A stretch of DNA of 64,000 nt from the NCBI GenBank assembly GCA_015655125.1, contig JAATFP010000070.1:1-64000 (forward strand). The letters are read 5' to 3'. Shown here piece after piece: positions 34,129 to 43,167 of this stretch. The notes beneath the pieces are model-generated. The model was not told the DNA's origin and did not search any database. It saw only the letters and a list, made by a program, of their open reading frames with translations. Position 1 is the first letter of the stretch; the number at the start of each line of letters is the position of its first letter. Source of the stretch: Chitinophagales bacterium (GTDB lineage Bacteria; Bacteroidota; Bacteroidia; Chitinophagales; Chitinophagaceae). A program made the translations under genes and the position numbers.

Positions 34129-34959
34129 ATGAAAAAATTTACAATTGCCTGCGGCACGATGTTGGCCACCATCACAATGAACGCGCAGGTGCAGATGCCG
34201 GCCGCCTCGCCTTCACAAACTATCAAACAGGATTTTGGCATCGGCTCCATCGAAATCAACTACTCACGCCCGGGTGCGAAGGGACGCAATGTTTTCGGCG
34301 GACTGGAGTCTTACGGAAAAATATGGCGCACCGGCGCCAATACAGCCACCCGGATAAAACTTACGGAGCCGGTTGAATTAGGCGGAAAAAAAGTGGATAC
34401 GGGTACATATGCATTGTATACTGTTCCCGGCGCAGAGATGTGGGAAGTAATCATCAATAAAGGGATCAATAATTGGGGTATTGACGGATATAAAGAAAGT
34501 GAAGATGTGGTGCGTTTTAAGGTGGCACCGGTTAAATTAAAAAAGATAGTCGAGACCTTCACTATTCAATTTGAAAATATGAAGCCGGATCGTTGTGACC
34601 TGGTTTTGATGTGGGACAAAACGTCGATCACCATTCCGGTGACGGCCAATTTCAAGGAAAAGATCCGTGCGCAAATCGAAGCAGGTATGCAAACCGATAA
34701 GAAGCCTTATTGGGCCGCCGCGCAGTTTTACAATGAGTACGACAAAAATCGTGTGAAAGCGCTTGACAACGTTAACAAAGCGATCGCTGAAAATGAAAAG
34801 GCTTATTGGATGTTGTTGTACAAAGCAAAAATTCAGGAGGAAATGGGCGACAAAGCAGGCGCCTTGATTTCTTCCAAACAATCGCAGGCATTAGCAAAAG
34901 AAGCACAGAATGATGCTTATGTGAAATTAAATGAAGAATTGCAGAAGAAATTACAGTAA
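34129..34959 (+). CDS. DUF2911 exported protein with TPR-like C terminus
   Basis: 276 residues. A signal peptide (KKFTIACGTMLATITMNAQ) and then the DUF2911 domain (SPSQTIKQDFGIGSIEINYSRP through the Trp-rich GKIWRTGANTATRIKL segment), about residues 25-175. The last 80 residues (FYNEYDKNRVKALDNVNKAI onwards) look like one or two TPR helices. Widespread in Bacteroidota, function unknown, periplasmic. It lies 35 nt after the SAM hydrolase gene and may be co-transcribed. Confidence 0.85.
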   Translation: MKKFTIACGTMLATITMNAQVQMPAASPSQTIKQDFGIGSIEINYSRPGAKGRNVFGGLESYGKIWRTGANTATRIKLTEPVELGGKKVDTGTYALYTVPGAEMWEVIINKGINNWGIDGYKESEDVVRFKVAPVKLKKIVETFTIQFENMKPDRCDLVLMWDKTSITIPVTANFKEKIRAQIEAGMQTDKKPYWAAAQFYNEYDKNRVKALDNVNKAIAENEKAYWMLLYKAKIQEEMGDKAGALISSKQSQALAKEAQNDAYVKLNEELQKKLQ

Positions 34960-34973
34960 TCATAGATCATACA

Positions 34974-35747
34974 TCAAAGATTGATTTCAATCCATACCGG
35001 TGCATGGTCACTCGTTTTTTCCCAGCCGCGTACTTGTTTGTCAACGCCGGCTTTTACAAGGTGAGTTTCTATTTCAGGGCTTAGCAGAAAATGATCTATT
35101 CTCAACCCTGCATTACGGCCATAAGCATTACGAAAATAATCCCAGAAAGTGTAAATCACTTCATCGGGGTATAGCTTACGTATTGCATCTGTCCAACCCT
35201 GATCGGTTAATTTTTTAAAAGCAGCCCGTACTTCCGGGCGGAATAAGGCATCGTTTATCCAGCGCTCGGGTTTATATACGTCGAGTTCTGTGGGCATCAC
35301 GTTAAAATCGCCGGTCAGGATCACCGGTACTTTATGTTTCAATAATTCTTTAGCGTGCCTGGTCAGCCGTTTGAACCAATCAAGTTTGTAATCAAGTTTT
35401 GGGCCGGGGGCAGGATTTCCATTCGGGAGATACAGGCAACCGATCACGATGTCGTTCACTATGGCTTCAATGTAGCGGCTGTGAAGATCATCTTCATCGC
35501 CAGGCAATGTGCGGCGCAATTCTTTTATATCGTGTTCTTTGGAAAGTATGGCCACACCGTTCCAGCTTTTTTGCCCGTGCCAGATTGCATTGTAACCAGC
35601 ATCTGAAATGGCCGCTTCCGGAAATTTTTCCTGCGGAGCTTTCAGTTCCTGCAGGCAAACCACATCGGGCGAGGTTTCCTTCAGCCAACGAAGCAACACC
35701 GGTAATCGCCCATTGATACCATTTACATTATACGTAGCTATTTTCAT
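34974..35747 (-). CDS. xth: Exodeoxyribonuclease III (AP endonuclease)
   Basis: 257 residues, endonuclease/exonuclease/phosphatase fold. IATYNVNGINGR carries Asn7, LQELKA the metal-binding Glu34, LTGDFNVMP the Asp/Asn pair and SDHAPVW the terminal Asp-His. It acts on abasic sites and 3' blocked ends in base-excision repair. Complete length. A 21-nt palindrome lies immediately upstream of the start at 35752-35772. Convergent with the DUF2911 gene, 14 nt apart. Confidence 0.95.
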   Translation of the reverse strand: MKIATYNVNGINGRLPVLLRWLKETSPDVVCLQELKAPQEKFPEAAISDAGYNAIWHGQKSWNGVAILSKEHDIKELRRTLPGDEDDLHSRYIEAIVNDIVIGCLYLPNGNPAPGPKLDYKLDWFKRLTRHAKELLKHKVPVILTGDFNVMPTELDVYKPERWINDALFRPEVRAAFKKLTDQGWTDAIRKLYPDEVIYTFWDYFRNAYGRNAGLRIDHFLLSPEIETHLVKAGVDKQVRGWEKTSDHAPVWIEINL

Positions 35748-35751
35748 TGCG

Positions 35752-35772
35752 AACTTATTTGTAAAATAAGTT
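35752..35772. promoter_or_regulatory. Palindrome upstream of xth, possible operator
   Basis: AACTTATTT-GTA-AAATAAGTT: 9-bp perfect arms around 3 nt, 5 nt before the xth ATG. Another AACTTATTTT copy occurs about 40 nt further upstream (near 35810). Could be an operator or a hairpin in the mRNA leader. The rest of 35773-36003 shows nothing coding. Confidence 0.4.
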
Positions 35773-36003
35773 ACGCAATAAATGCGGGTTTTGTAAAATA
35801 GGGATTTAACTTATTTTGCTGTCATGCGCTAAAATTTGCTCTGAAAACAGATACAACAAGTTCAGACAGGCAGTATTCTGTCATTTTGGAACAATAAAAA
35901 CATCGGCAGAATAAGGAGTTTTATCCTGGTTTTTTATAAAACCTGGCGCGTAAGAGTTTACAGATCTACGCCGGTTGTAAAAGCGGTATGTGGGTTTGAA
36001 GAT

Positions 36004-36528
36004 TTAACCATTCATCCATTGGCTCAGGGACGGCTTCGCTTTTAAATAATATACAATATCATCCTTCATCCCTTCCATTTTAAGCGTTCTTTTCATGTAT
36101 TTTTCCCATTTGCATTCTTCCATCAGGTTCGTTTTCATAATATCCGAAACAACATTGATGTCTGTGCCGTTGTAAAAATTTTTGAAATTGAAATATTCCA
36201 TGATGGCAGGAATCAATTCTGCTTTCAAAGAAGAATGAAAATCAATTAACCGGTAACAAGCGGCTTCGGTGATGATATATCCGGCATTATTATATTGGTC
36301 CGCATCTATCCAGATCATACCAGTGCGTATGTCGAAATCATATTTTTCATTTAAGATTGCAATTTGCTCAGACGTGAACCCGCGCGTTTGTATACATGCA
36401 AACAATTTTTCTTTTATTTCATCAAAGCTGTCGCCCTGATCGGAATATACTTCGCTCAGGTAATCGGGTCCAAGACATCGGTAATGTGGCGCCGGCTGGG
36501 TAATGGCCGCTTTCTTCTTCCAGAACAT
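36004..36528 (-). CDS. Hypothetical protein, 174 aa
   Basis: Not recognised. Soluble and mostly helical, starting MFWKKKAAI; rich in aromatic and acidic residues, with a segment DIRTGMIWIDADQYNNAGYI in the middle and several Cys (RCLG, FACIQ, AACYR, ECKW) that do not form a known zinc motif. No signal peptide. Upstream is the terminator at 36571 and a doubtful small gene. Confidence 0.6.
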   Translation of the reverse strand: MFWKKKAAITQPAPHYRCLGPDYLSEVYSDQGDSFDEIKEKLFACIQTRGFTSEQIAILNEKYDFDIRTGMIWIDADQYNNAGYIITEAACYRLIDFHSSLKAELIPAIMEYFNFKNFYNGTDINVVSDIMKTNLMEECKWEKYMKRTLKMEGMKDDIVYYLKAKPSLSQWMNG

Positions 36529-36562
36529 AAGGTAAATTTATGCAATGATAAAACGTCGTAAC

Positions 36563-36775
36563 TTATAATAAAACAGGAAAAATCCTGTTTTTTAAACGTA
36601 TTTTCCCGTAGGAAAATCTACGCATCGGGTGAGTCAGTATTTTTTCTGCTACCTCGCGTGCGCTTACCATTGCTTCCCCTGCCGTTACCGGATTTGGTCC
36701 GCCAAAATAATCCTGGCTTTTAATAAAGCCCAGGATCCCCTTTTGCCTGGGGATGAGTAAATATGGAATCTTCAA
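36563..36775 (-). CDS. Doubtful small ORF, 70 aa
   Basis: An open frame with a plausible start (MKIPYLLIPRQKGILGFIKS) and mixed composition (GPNPVTAGEAMVSAREVAEK), no recognised family. Against it: the last codons overlap a terminator-like hairpin at 36571-36590, which is unusual for a true gene. It could be the remnant of a longer gene. No competing frame on the other strand looks better. Confidence 0.35.
   Translation of the reverse strand: MKIPYLLIPRQKGILGFIKSQDYFGGPNPVTAGEAMVSAREVAEKILTHPMRRFSYGKIRLKNRIFPVLL
36571..36593. terminator. Terminator-like hairpin
   Basis: 8-bp stem AAACAGGA/TCCTGTTT, loop AAAA, followed on the plus strand by T6 and on the minus strand by TTTTATTAT. Confidence 0.55.
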
Positions 36776-36824
36776 AGCTGCCGCTGCTCGTCTGATTTTC
36801 TAAAACTGTGTTGTGATAAACCAT

Positions 36825-37280
36825 CTAACCTTTCAGGCTCACAACCAACTCCCTGATTAAATTTGCCTGTGCCGGATTTATCTTCTTAACCGCAACAGTT
36901 TCATCAAACCAACCGCCTTTATCGATTTCCGGAATGCGGATATATTTTCCTGAACGCGGTGGCCACTCCAGATCGAATTCATTGCTGGTAATATTTTTTT
37001 CGTCGATGTCCATATTCAACGCCCACGCAAAAATTATTTTTCCGCTTTTCAATTTCGCGGGCGATAGCGGTAGAAAAGTTCCTTCACATTCATGGCCCGT
37101 TTCTTCCCTGAACTCTCTGATGGCCGCACTCAAGGGATCCTCGTTATCGCTAAATTCTCCTTTGGGAATTGACCATGCACCTTCATCTTTATTCTTCCAA
37201 AACGGCCCACCCGGATGAACCAAAAAGAATTCAATTGTTTTATTACTGAAACGATACAATAATATCCCGGCACTTTTCAT
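36825..37280 (-). CDS. NUDIX hydrolase
   Basis: 151 residues. The Nudix box fits exactly: Gly41-x5-Glu47-x7-Arg55-Glu56-x2-Glu59-Glu60-x-Gly62 in GEFSDNEDPLSAAIREFREE followed by TG. The start SAGILLYRFSNKTIEFFLVH and the segment WSIPKGEF are those of the Ap4A/MutT-like branch, sometimes annotated as predicted NTP pyrophosphohydrolase. It cleaves nucleoside diphosphates linked to another moiety; substrate not settled. Complete. Confidence 0.9.
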   Translation of the reverse strand: MKSAGILLYRFSNKTIEFFLVHPGGPFWKNKDEGAWSIPKGEFSDNEDPLSAAIREFREETGHECEGTFLPLSPAKLKSGKIIFAWALNMDIDEKNITSNEFDLEWPPRSGKYIRIPEIDKGGWFDETVAVKKINPAQANLIRELVVSLKG

Positions 37281-37435
37281 TGGTGTAGAAATTTAGGTTT
37301 AACCAAACGGACAGTAAATTTAAACATTTCAAAATTGAGCTATTCACTCATAAACCGGATGATTTAAAGTTGAATATCAAAATTCAATATTACAAACCGG
37401 GAATTATGATTAATGTTGCACGGTAAAAACTTTCA

Positions 37436-37687
37436 ATGGGCGAACGATTTGAAATACCCGTTACTTACATGGGACGCGAGCAATTATTTTTCGCTGAAAT
37501 GGTAGCGACAGGGTATTCGTATAAAATATATGTAGATGTGGATGGGCAGCAGATCTCATTTGAACCCGATGAAGAGCGAAATTTTCGTGCTGTGATCGCC
37601 GATCCCGATTACGCGTCAGTAAACAAGATCGACAGGCACTTGCTGGAAGAAATCGCAAATACGTTAATTTCGATCTTCAAAGATTAG
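37436..37687 (+). CDS. Small conserved-looking hypothetical protein, 83 aa
   Basis: Not recognised by name. Beta-rich (IPVTYMGREQLFFAEMVATG, YKIYVDVDGQQISFEPDEE) with a C-terminal helix (IDRHLLEEIANTLISIFKD). No signal peptide. It lies 4 nt before xseA, so it is in one operon with the exonuclease VII genes; small proteins of this kind are often co-carried there in Chitinophagaceae-like genomes (recollection, not checked). Confidence 0.65.
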   Translation: MGERFEIPVTYMGREQLFFAEMVATGYSYKIYVDVDGQQISFEPDEERNFRAVIADPDYASVNKIDRHLLEEIANTLISIFKD

Positions 37688-37691
37688 ATCA

Positions 37692-39053
37692 TTGGCCGCT
37701 ATTAATTATATCAGGTTATCAGAACTTACCGGTAATATTGCCAGAGTAATCAATGCGAATTTTTCAGCCAGAACTTTCTGGGTGATCGCAGAGATAACCA
37801 ATCTTAAACATTATCCGCAGAAAAATTATTACTTTCTTGATCTTGTTGAGAAGGATCCTGTAAACAATACTATTCTAACCAGTATCAAAGCAAATGCATG
37901 GAGTACGGCTACAGCGCGCATAAGGAACTTTGAGCAGCTGACGGGGCAAAAATTCGACAACAATATCCGCTTGTTATTGCAGGTGTCGGTAGAGTATCAC
38001 ATCAGCTTCGGCCTGAAGTTGAATATCCATGACGTAGACCCTTCTTTCACAATGGGTAACCTGGAAAAACAGAAACAGCTTACATTGCAGCAGCTTATTG
38101 CCAAGAACCCGGGATTTGTAGAGCTTACTGAAGAGGGGTATATCACTTTTAATAAGACACTTCCGCTGAGCCCGGTGATACAAAAAATTGCTTTGATTGC
38201 ATCACCAGGATCAGATGGTTACAATGACTTCAAACATGAGCTGGACAATAATTTATATGGGTATGCATTTACGGTAGACGAATATCCTGCGCAGGTGCAA
38301 GGTGCAGGAATGGAAACAGGGATCGTAAAAAAACTGATCGAGATATTCATTTCGCAAAAATTGTATGACGCCGTTGTGATCGTTCGTGGAGGCGGATCAC
38401 AAACAGATTTCCTGATCTTTGATTCTTATGAAATGGGTAAGGCGATTGCAAGGTTCCCGGTGCCGGTATTTACGGGGATAGGTCATACCCGCAATGAAAG
38501 TATCGCAGATATGATGGCTTTTCGGGCAACGAAAACGCCCACAAAAGTAGCAGAATCGATCATTTCGCACAACCGTTTATTTGAAGAGAAGGTGATGGCG
38601 CTTCAAAAATCTATTGTTGCAAATGCAAACGAAATGCTCAGCAAACATTTGCTTTCTTTGAGCAACGCAAAAAGTGTGATTTCTTCCAAATACAGGGACA
38701 TCCTGCATTTGCAGACGCAATATCTTGCAAATACCCGCTCCTTCATAAAAGAATATGCAGCCGTACAATTAAATGATCAGCGGCAGTTATTGGAAAAACA
38801 ATTTTACAATATTAAGCACAATGCGGATAAATTGCTGACCGCTTCGGGTTACAAATTGCAGCAACACATTCAGCTGATCAAATTATTAAGTCCCGATCAT
38901 GTCTTGAAGCGTGGTTATGCATTAATCTATCAAAATGGGAAGCTCATTACTTCCGGAAAAAATATCAATAAAGGATCAGAACTCACCACCGTGATGGCGG
39001 ACTCAATATTCAAATCTGTTGTAAGCGAAATAAATAAGAAAAACAATGAATGA
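37692..39053 (+). CDS. xseA: Exodeoxyribonuclease VII large subunit
   Basis: 453 residues starting at TTG. The N-terminal OB fold binds ssDNA (RLSELTGNIARVINANFSAR, FWVIAEITNLKHY), the middle catalytic domain has VVIVRGGGSQTDFLIF and PVFTGIGHTRNESIADMMAF, followed by a long coiled coil and the C-terminal segment LSPDHVLKRGYALI. With XseB it degrades single-stranded DNA to oligonucleotides. It overlaps xseB by 8 nt (ATGAATGA). Standard length. Confidence 0.95.
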   Translation: MAAINYIRLSELTGNIARVINANFSARTFWVIAEITNLKHYPQKNYYFLDLVEKDPVNNTILTSIKANAWSTATARIRNFEQLTGQKFDNNIRLLLQVSVEYHISFGLKLNIHDVDPSFTMGNLEKQKQLTLQQLIAKNPGFVELTEEGYITFNKTLPLSPVIQKIALIASPGSDGYNDFKHELDNNLYGYAFTVDEYPAQVQGAGMETGIVKKLIEIFISQKLYDAVVIVRGGGSQTDFLIFDSYEMGKAIARFPVPVFTGIGHTRNESIADMMAFRATKTPTKVAESIISHNRLFEEKVMALQKSIVANANEMLSKHLLSLSNAKSVISSKYRDILHLQTQYLANTRSFIKEYAAVQLNDQRQLLEKQFYNIKHNADKLLTASGYKLQQHIQLIKLLSPDHVLKRGYALIYQNGKLITSGKNINKGSELTTVMADSIFKSVVSEINKKNNE

Positions 39054-39255
39054 GCAAGTGACATATGCGGGTGCCATGGCCGAATTATCAGCTATAGCAG
39101 AAGCCATGGAAGATGAAACGATCGCCGTGGATGAACTTTCGGAAAAGGTAAAACGCGCCGCAGAGCTGATTGCATTCTGCCAGGAAAAATTGCGTACCAC
39201 AGAGGAGGATGTAAAAAAAGTGATCGCTAAGATGGAACCTAAAGCGAAGAAGTGA
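39046..39255 (+). CDS. xseB: Exodeoxyribonuclease VII small subunit
   Basis: 69 residues, two-helix protein: TYAGAMAELSAIAEAMEDET, then DELSEKVKRAAELIAFCQEKL, the conserved XseB pattern. It overlaps the end of xseA by 8 nt, typical of translational coupling. The following 267 nt (39256-39522) hold no supported gene. Confidence 0.93.
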   Translation: MNEQVTYAGAMAELSAIAEAMEDETIAVDELSEKVKRAAELIAFCQEKLRTTEEDVKKVIAKMEPKAKK

Positions 39256-39522
39256 TGGGAGGTGCGGGGTATAGATTGGAACAATCCGAGTCCCTGCACC
39301 AATCCCAGGATCTTTTATGTTCCCGATAATTTCCGTTTTGGAGAATATCAAAAAACTTTTCCCAACAAGCTTTGCCTTTTTGAAGAACGGCCGTCCGGCT
39401 ACAGCATCGTCTGAAGAAAGGCGATATTCACGATCCGCACAGGATTTTTTTTCTCACTTTCATTAAGAAATTGAATAAAATTAAACAACGCGCCCTTGGT
39501 GCATTGTTTAATTCTTTACTGT

Positions 39523-40317
39523 TTATAGAATCGATCTTATCAATCCGCCTTCTACTCTTATTGATGCTCCGTTGGTAGCGGAAGAAAGCGGACTTGCATA
39601 ATATACAACCGTTGTAGCAACTTCATCGGTTGTGGCAAAGCGGCTGATCAGGGAAGTAGGGCGCAGGTTTTTGAAAAAATATTTTTCAACTTCTTCCGCA
39701 GATTTGTTTCCGGCCCTGGCTAAATCCTCAATGAATGTGCCTACGCCTTTCGATCTTGTTGGTCCCGGTAAAATTGAGTTCACTGTAACATGGGTGCCTT
39801 TCGTTAGTTCCGCCAGGCCTCGTGCTACAGCCAATTGCGCAGTTTTGGTAACTCCGTAATGAATCATTTCATCCGGGATGAATACGGCCGATTCGCTGGA
39901 AATGAAAATGATCCGACCCCAGTTTTTTTTCAGCATCAATGGAAAATAGTGCCTCGATAACCGAACTCCGCTCATCACGTTCACTTCAAAGAAGCGGAAC
40001 CAGTCCTGGTAAGGAATATCTTCGAATGCTTTTGGTTCAAAAATGCCGGCGTTGTTGATGAGGATGTCTACGGAGGGCAATTCATCGATGAGCCTGTTCA
40101 CATCTGCCACTTTTGAAAAATCTGCCGCAATGCCCGTCAATGTTGATCCGGCTGTAAATGGCTTAAGCTCCCGGATTGCATCGTCAATACTTTGTTGGGT
40201 ACGTCCGTTGATCACAACATTGGCACCTTCTTGCAGCAATCTTTTTGCAATGGCAAAACCGATCCCTGCTGTAGAACCGCTGATGAAAGCGGTTTTGTTT
40301 GTTAGCTGTAAATCCAT
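39523..40317 (-). CDS. Short-chain dehydrogenase/reductase
   Basis: 264 residues, classical SDR: TAFISGSTAGIGFAIA for the cofactor, DILINNAGIFEP, ISSESAVFIPDEMIHYGVTK with the Ser/Tyr/Lys catalytic set (Tyr in HYGVTK). NVVINGRTQQS after strand 2 suggests NADP(H). It is divergent from an AraC-family regulator gene 181 nt away, a common arrangement in which the regulator controls the reductase. Substrate unknown. Confidence 0.88.
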   Translation of the reverse strand: MDLQLTNKTAFISGSTAGIGFAIAKRLLQEGANVVINGRTQQSIDDAIRELKPFTAGSTLTGIAADFSKVADVNRLIDELPSVDILINNAGIFEPKAFEDIPYQDWFRFFEVNVMSGVRLSRHYFPLMLKKNWGRIIFISSESAVFIPDEMIHYGVTKTAQLAVARGLAELTKGTHVTVNSILPGPTRSKGVGTFIEDLARAGNKSAEEVEKYFFKNLRPTSLISRFATTDEVATTVVYYASPLSSATNGASIRVEGGLIRSIL

Positions 40318-40486
40318 ATCTGTAAAGTTGAATGATTGTGGCTAAAGTGTAGGATTTAGAAAGGTTAGATTGTTTTGATAAAACTTTAGGGATTTATGAT
40401 AACCCCAAAAACTTCTGAACCTTAACTATACTCTCCGCCGCAATGCAAAATTAATCGTTTCTCACAAAGCTTTCCAGGCGATGAAC

Positions 40487-40494
40487 TAACTTTG
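40487..40494 (+). promoter_or_regulatory. -7 promoter box for the AraC-family gene
   Basis: TAACTTTG matches TAnnTTTG. Its last base is only 5 nt before the ATG at 40499, so the mRNA would be leaderless, or translation starts at the second ATG (40508). Confidence 0.4.
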
Positions 40495-40498
40495 CCGG

Positions 40499-41395
40499 AT
40501 GTCGAAAATGGAAACGCTGGAGGAATTTTATAAGAAGAAACTGAATTGGTTGCCGGATAACCTTCAAAAAGATATAGGTCATTTCAATGTTTTCCGGCTG
40601 GAAGATTGCATAGGCCAGAATAAAACCCCTACTCAATATTCCCGGCGTGAATTCTATAAGGTCGCGCTCGTGCGTGGCACACATCGTTATCATTTTGCAG
40701 GCAAAAGTGTGGACGTTACCGGAACAACCTTGATATTTTTCAACCCCAATGTTCCCTACACTTTCGAACGGTTAACGGAAGATATCACCGGCTATTTTTT
40801 CATTTTCAAAGAAGCGTTTTTTACCGAAACGATGCGTACAGGTATCAGTGAATTTCCGATGTTTGTTGCAGGCAATAAGCCGGCCTATATGTTAAACAAA
40901 AAGCAGGATAAGATCATCAGTGACATTTTTGATAAAATGCTTGATGAGATTGGATCTTCCTATGCTTATAAATATGATCTTCTTCGGAATTATGTGATGG
41001 AAGTTGTTCATTATGCATTAAAGATGGAGCCTACTGAGCATCTGTATAAACATCCCGATGCCAATACACGGATCACTTCAATCTTTACAGAATTGCTCGA
41101 AAGGCAGTTCCCCATTGAATCTCCTTCACAGCGATTTATTTTGAGATCGGCAAAGGATTTTGCGGAACATCTCTCCGTTCATGTCAATCATCTTAACCGC
41201 GCCATCCGAACCACTACCGGTAAGACAACCAGTGAACATATTTTTGAAAGGCTGGCAGCAGAGGCGAAGGCGTTGCTGAAACACACCAACTGGAACATTT
41301 CTGAGATAAGCTATTGCCTGGGATTTGAGGATCCTGCCCATTTCAATCATTTCTTTAAAAAACGAACCAGTGTTTCGCCTTCAGCTTTCCGCTGA
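40499..41395 (+). CDS. AraC-family transcriptional regulator
   Basis: 298 residues. The N-terminal cupin-like domain (about 30-160: YKVALVRGTHRYHFAGKSVD, GYFFIFKEAFF) senses a ligand; the C-terminal 100 residues are the double helix-turn-helix: FAEHLSVHVNHLNRAIRTTT for the first and ISEISYCLGFEDPAHFNHFF for the second, with the AraC signature. Divergent from the SDR gene, which it probably controls. Confidence 0.92.
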   Translation: MSKMETLEEFYKKKLNWLPDNLQKDIGHFNVFRLEDCIGQNKTPTQYSRREFYKVALVRGTHRYHFAGKSVDVTGTTLIFFNPNVPYTFERLTEDITGYFFIFKEAFFTETMRTGISEFPMFVAGNKPAYMLNKKQDKIISDIFDKMLDEIGSSYAYKYDLLRNYVMEVVHYALKMEPTEHLYKHPDANTRITSIFTELLERQFPIESPSQRFILRSAKDFAEHLSVHVNHLNRAIRTTTGKTTSEHIFERLAAEAKALLKHTNWNISEISYCLGFEDPAHFNHFFKKRTSVSPSAFR

Positions 41396-41620
41396 CGTTT
41401 CCCCCGATTTATACCTGGCTGTTTTGGTGGACATCACAAACAAAGCTACGGTAGGAAACTTTGACTCTCTCAGCGGCGCAGGGAATGTCGGCAGTTTTTT
41501 CTTTTATACACAGAATAGGATACTCCGATAGAATAACTTTTTGTGACTAAACTGTGCGCAACAAATTTTTACGGCAAATGATCTTATCAATAAATTTGAA
41601 ATACCCAAATATGCCGTCAT

Positions 41621-41815
41621 ATGAAATTTACGCCTGGCCAAACAGTGACCTTACTCGATACGGAATACAAACCAGCGGGAAGTGCCGTGATATGCGCTTA
41701 TGAAGAAACGTCTGATAAATATGAGGTGAGCTTCGTGTACCCGGGCCATCATAATGCAGACAGGATAACGGTTCCGGAGGAAAGGTTGATCGTCATTTCA
41801 GAAATGGTAGCGTGA
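41621..41815 (+). CDS. Small hypothetical protein, 64 aa
   Basis: Beta-rich with KFTPGQTVTLLDTEYKPAGS, YEVSFVYPGHHNADRITVPE; resembles a small SH3/KOW-like barrel. No signal peptide. Similar short proteins occur in related genomes as far as I recall, without known function. It stands alone between the AraC gene and the repeat region. Confidence 0.65.
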   Translation: MKFTPGQTVTLLDTEYKPAGSAVICAYEETSDKYEVSFVYPGHHNADRITVPEERLIVISEMVA

Positions 41816-42023
41816 TATGTTCCCGCAAATTTCCGCTTGTTCCGCGTTCCATCCATGAGAATCCTGCGAGGGGATGTATACAGCGAAATTACCCTCATTT
41901 TGCATGCACCCAAACACCGTGTGTGATTTTCTTTAAAATAGATAAATTATGTGAAACCTGTGCCGGCAGCGGATAATACAATACGAAGTTGAGAAATCCT
42001 GGCGGCCAGATCAGTCTCCGGCT

Positions 42024-42216
42024 AAAAAAAAGGGTCCCTCCGTAGAAACGGAGCGACCTTTTCGATTGCTTGCCATATGAAAAAAGTTAACAGTAAATAT
42101 TAATATTACTGTAATATTATTTTAATTATCTTCCCAAGTATTTCAGGATACCTGGCCTTTTCGATTGCCGCTATTAATTCGTTTGCTAGCCCTATCAATT
42201 TCCTGTTCCTCCCTTT
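42024..42216 (-). ncRNA. Predicted small RNA, copy 1 (about 190 nt)
   Basis: On the minus strand: TTG, 25 nt, TATATTTG (42223-42230), then about 190 nt ending in a terminator: GGTCGCTCCGT-TTCT-ACGGAGGGACC stem (11 positions, one C-C mismatch) and eight T (42031-42024). Inside are two hairpins (GTATCC-TGAA-ATAC type and ACAGTA arms) and two direct repeats, the upstream one diverged. The start is estimated from the promoter, not mapped. Confidence 0.5.
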
Positions 42217-42352
42217 CTTTCACAAATATAGATTCGTATTTGTTCTTTTTTCTTTCAACTTTTGGATCGTTTTATTACGCTGAAATCGATTTGTTTATAC
42301 GTAAATCCTTTGTCGTAAAGCAATTAGAGGGTCATTTTTTATTATGCCCAAG
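42024..42352. repeat. Tandem repeat unit 1 of 3
   Basis: First copy of a unit of about 330 bp repeated at 42630 and 43168. Conserved marks, left to right: A run, hairpin at 42033-42058, 21-nt direct repeat at 42054-42074, inverted repeat at 42090-42112, hairpin at 42138-42151, diverged second direct repeat at 42153-42173, minus-strand -7 box at 42223-42230, CAA (minus TTG) at 42256-42258, and ATGCCCAAGG at 42344. The ATG here opens only a five-codon frame, so it looks like a dead copy of the start of the gene at 43483. The gap 42353-42629 shows nothing else. Confidence 0.9.
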
Positions 42353-42629
42353 GTTTTTTAATTATCTAAAAAAGTGTTGCGGTAACGTTATCGTGTATGT
42401 TTTACACATTTGATTTTGCCTCAATAGTATAGTTACCCGCGCGCACCGGGTGGGATTTTTCTAATCAAGCTCTCCGGTAATTAGGAATAGTTTTTTGAGT
42501 AGTATGGCCACCTCGATAAAATGCCTGTGGTCTTTTAGGCGTGATTAAAAATTTTCAATTGAATGGGGCAAAATCCGCGGCAATTATTTCGCAGAAGGCG
42601 AAAACCTGTTTTAATAAGAGCTGGCTATT

Positions 42630-42821
42630 AAAAAAAGGGTCCCTCCGTAGAAACGGAGCGACCTTTTCGATTGCTTGCCATATGAAAAAAGTTGACAGTA
42701 AATGTTACTGTAATATTATTTTTAATTATCTTGCCAACCGTATCTCAAGATACCCGACCTTTTCGATTGCCGCCATTTGATTTCGATTGCTTGCCACTTG
42801 ATTTCTCTGCTTCCTCATTTT
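42630..42821 (-). ncRNA. Predicted small RNA, copy 2 (about 190 nt)
   Basis: Minus-strand promoter GTTG, 25 nt, TATATTTG; transcript expected from about 42821 to the T run at 42636-42630. Same order of elements as copies 1 and 3, and the length to the terminator is the same as in copy 1. It contains two complete GGCAAGCAATCGAAAAGGTCG-type motifs and one partial. Confidence 0.5.
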
Positions 42822-42960
42822 CTACAACAAATATAATCTGCCATCATCTTTTTTTTTGGCCAACATTCATCGCCTTTTATTACGATGAAATATCTATATT
42901 TAAGCTTAAATCCTTTACAGTAAAGGATTTGCGGCTTTCGATTTTATTATCTCCAAGGTT
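42630..42960. repeat. Tandem repeat unit 2 of 3
   Basis: Second copy. Direct repeats at 42659-42679 and 42755-42775, plus a partial third at 42781-42795; inverted repeat ACAGTAA/TTACTGT at 42695-42711; hairpin GTATC/GATAC at 42740-42753; minus-strand -7 box at 42828-42835 and TTG complement at 42861-42863. The start-codon equivalent is mutated to ATC (42949-42951), again 114 nt from the -7 box. The following 207 nt to unit 3 hold no gene or further repeat that I can see. Confidence 0.9.
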
Positions 42961-43167
42961 TTTTTGTCAATGTTATGCAATTGTTATGCAATCGTTTTCG
43001 GGCGGATTTTCTGTAAATAATAAAGGTTCCAGCGGATAAAAAAATCCGAAAATGTATTTTGTTTTAAACCAGTAAAGTATTCAAATTAGAAATCAACAGC
43101 GTCGGTGCCACCTTCGGGCAAAGCATCACCGAAGGTGAAATCTATGGTAATCAATAAATTTGTGCGT

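Noticed and set aside
39317..39463. 48-codon frame starting at an ATG after xseB
   Set aside because: Protein-like start but no family, no promoter box and no conserved context; too weak to list.
42032..42076. Minus-strand peptide MASNRKGRSVSTEGPFF encoded in all three predicted RNAs
   Set aside because: The frame has no stop codon before the terminator T run, so the RNA would end inside it; identity follows from the conserved motif and hairpin.
42024..42821. 6S RNA as identity of the predicted RNAs (similar length)
   Set aside because: The 5' and 3' halves are not complementary, so the long 6S hairpin cannot form.
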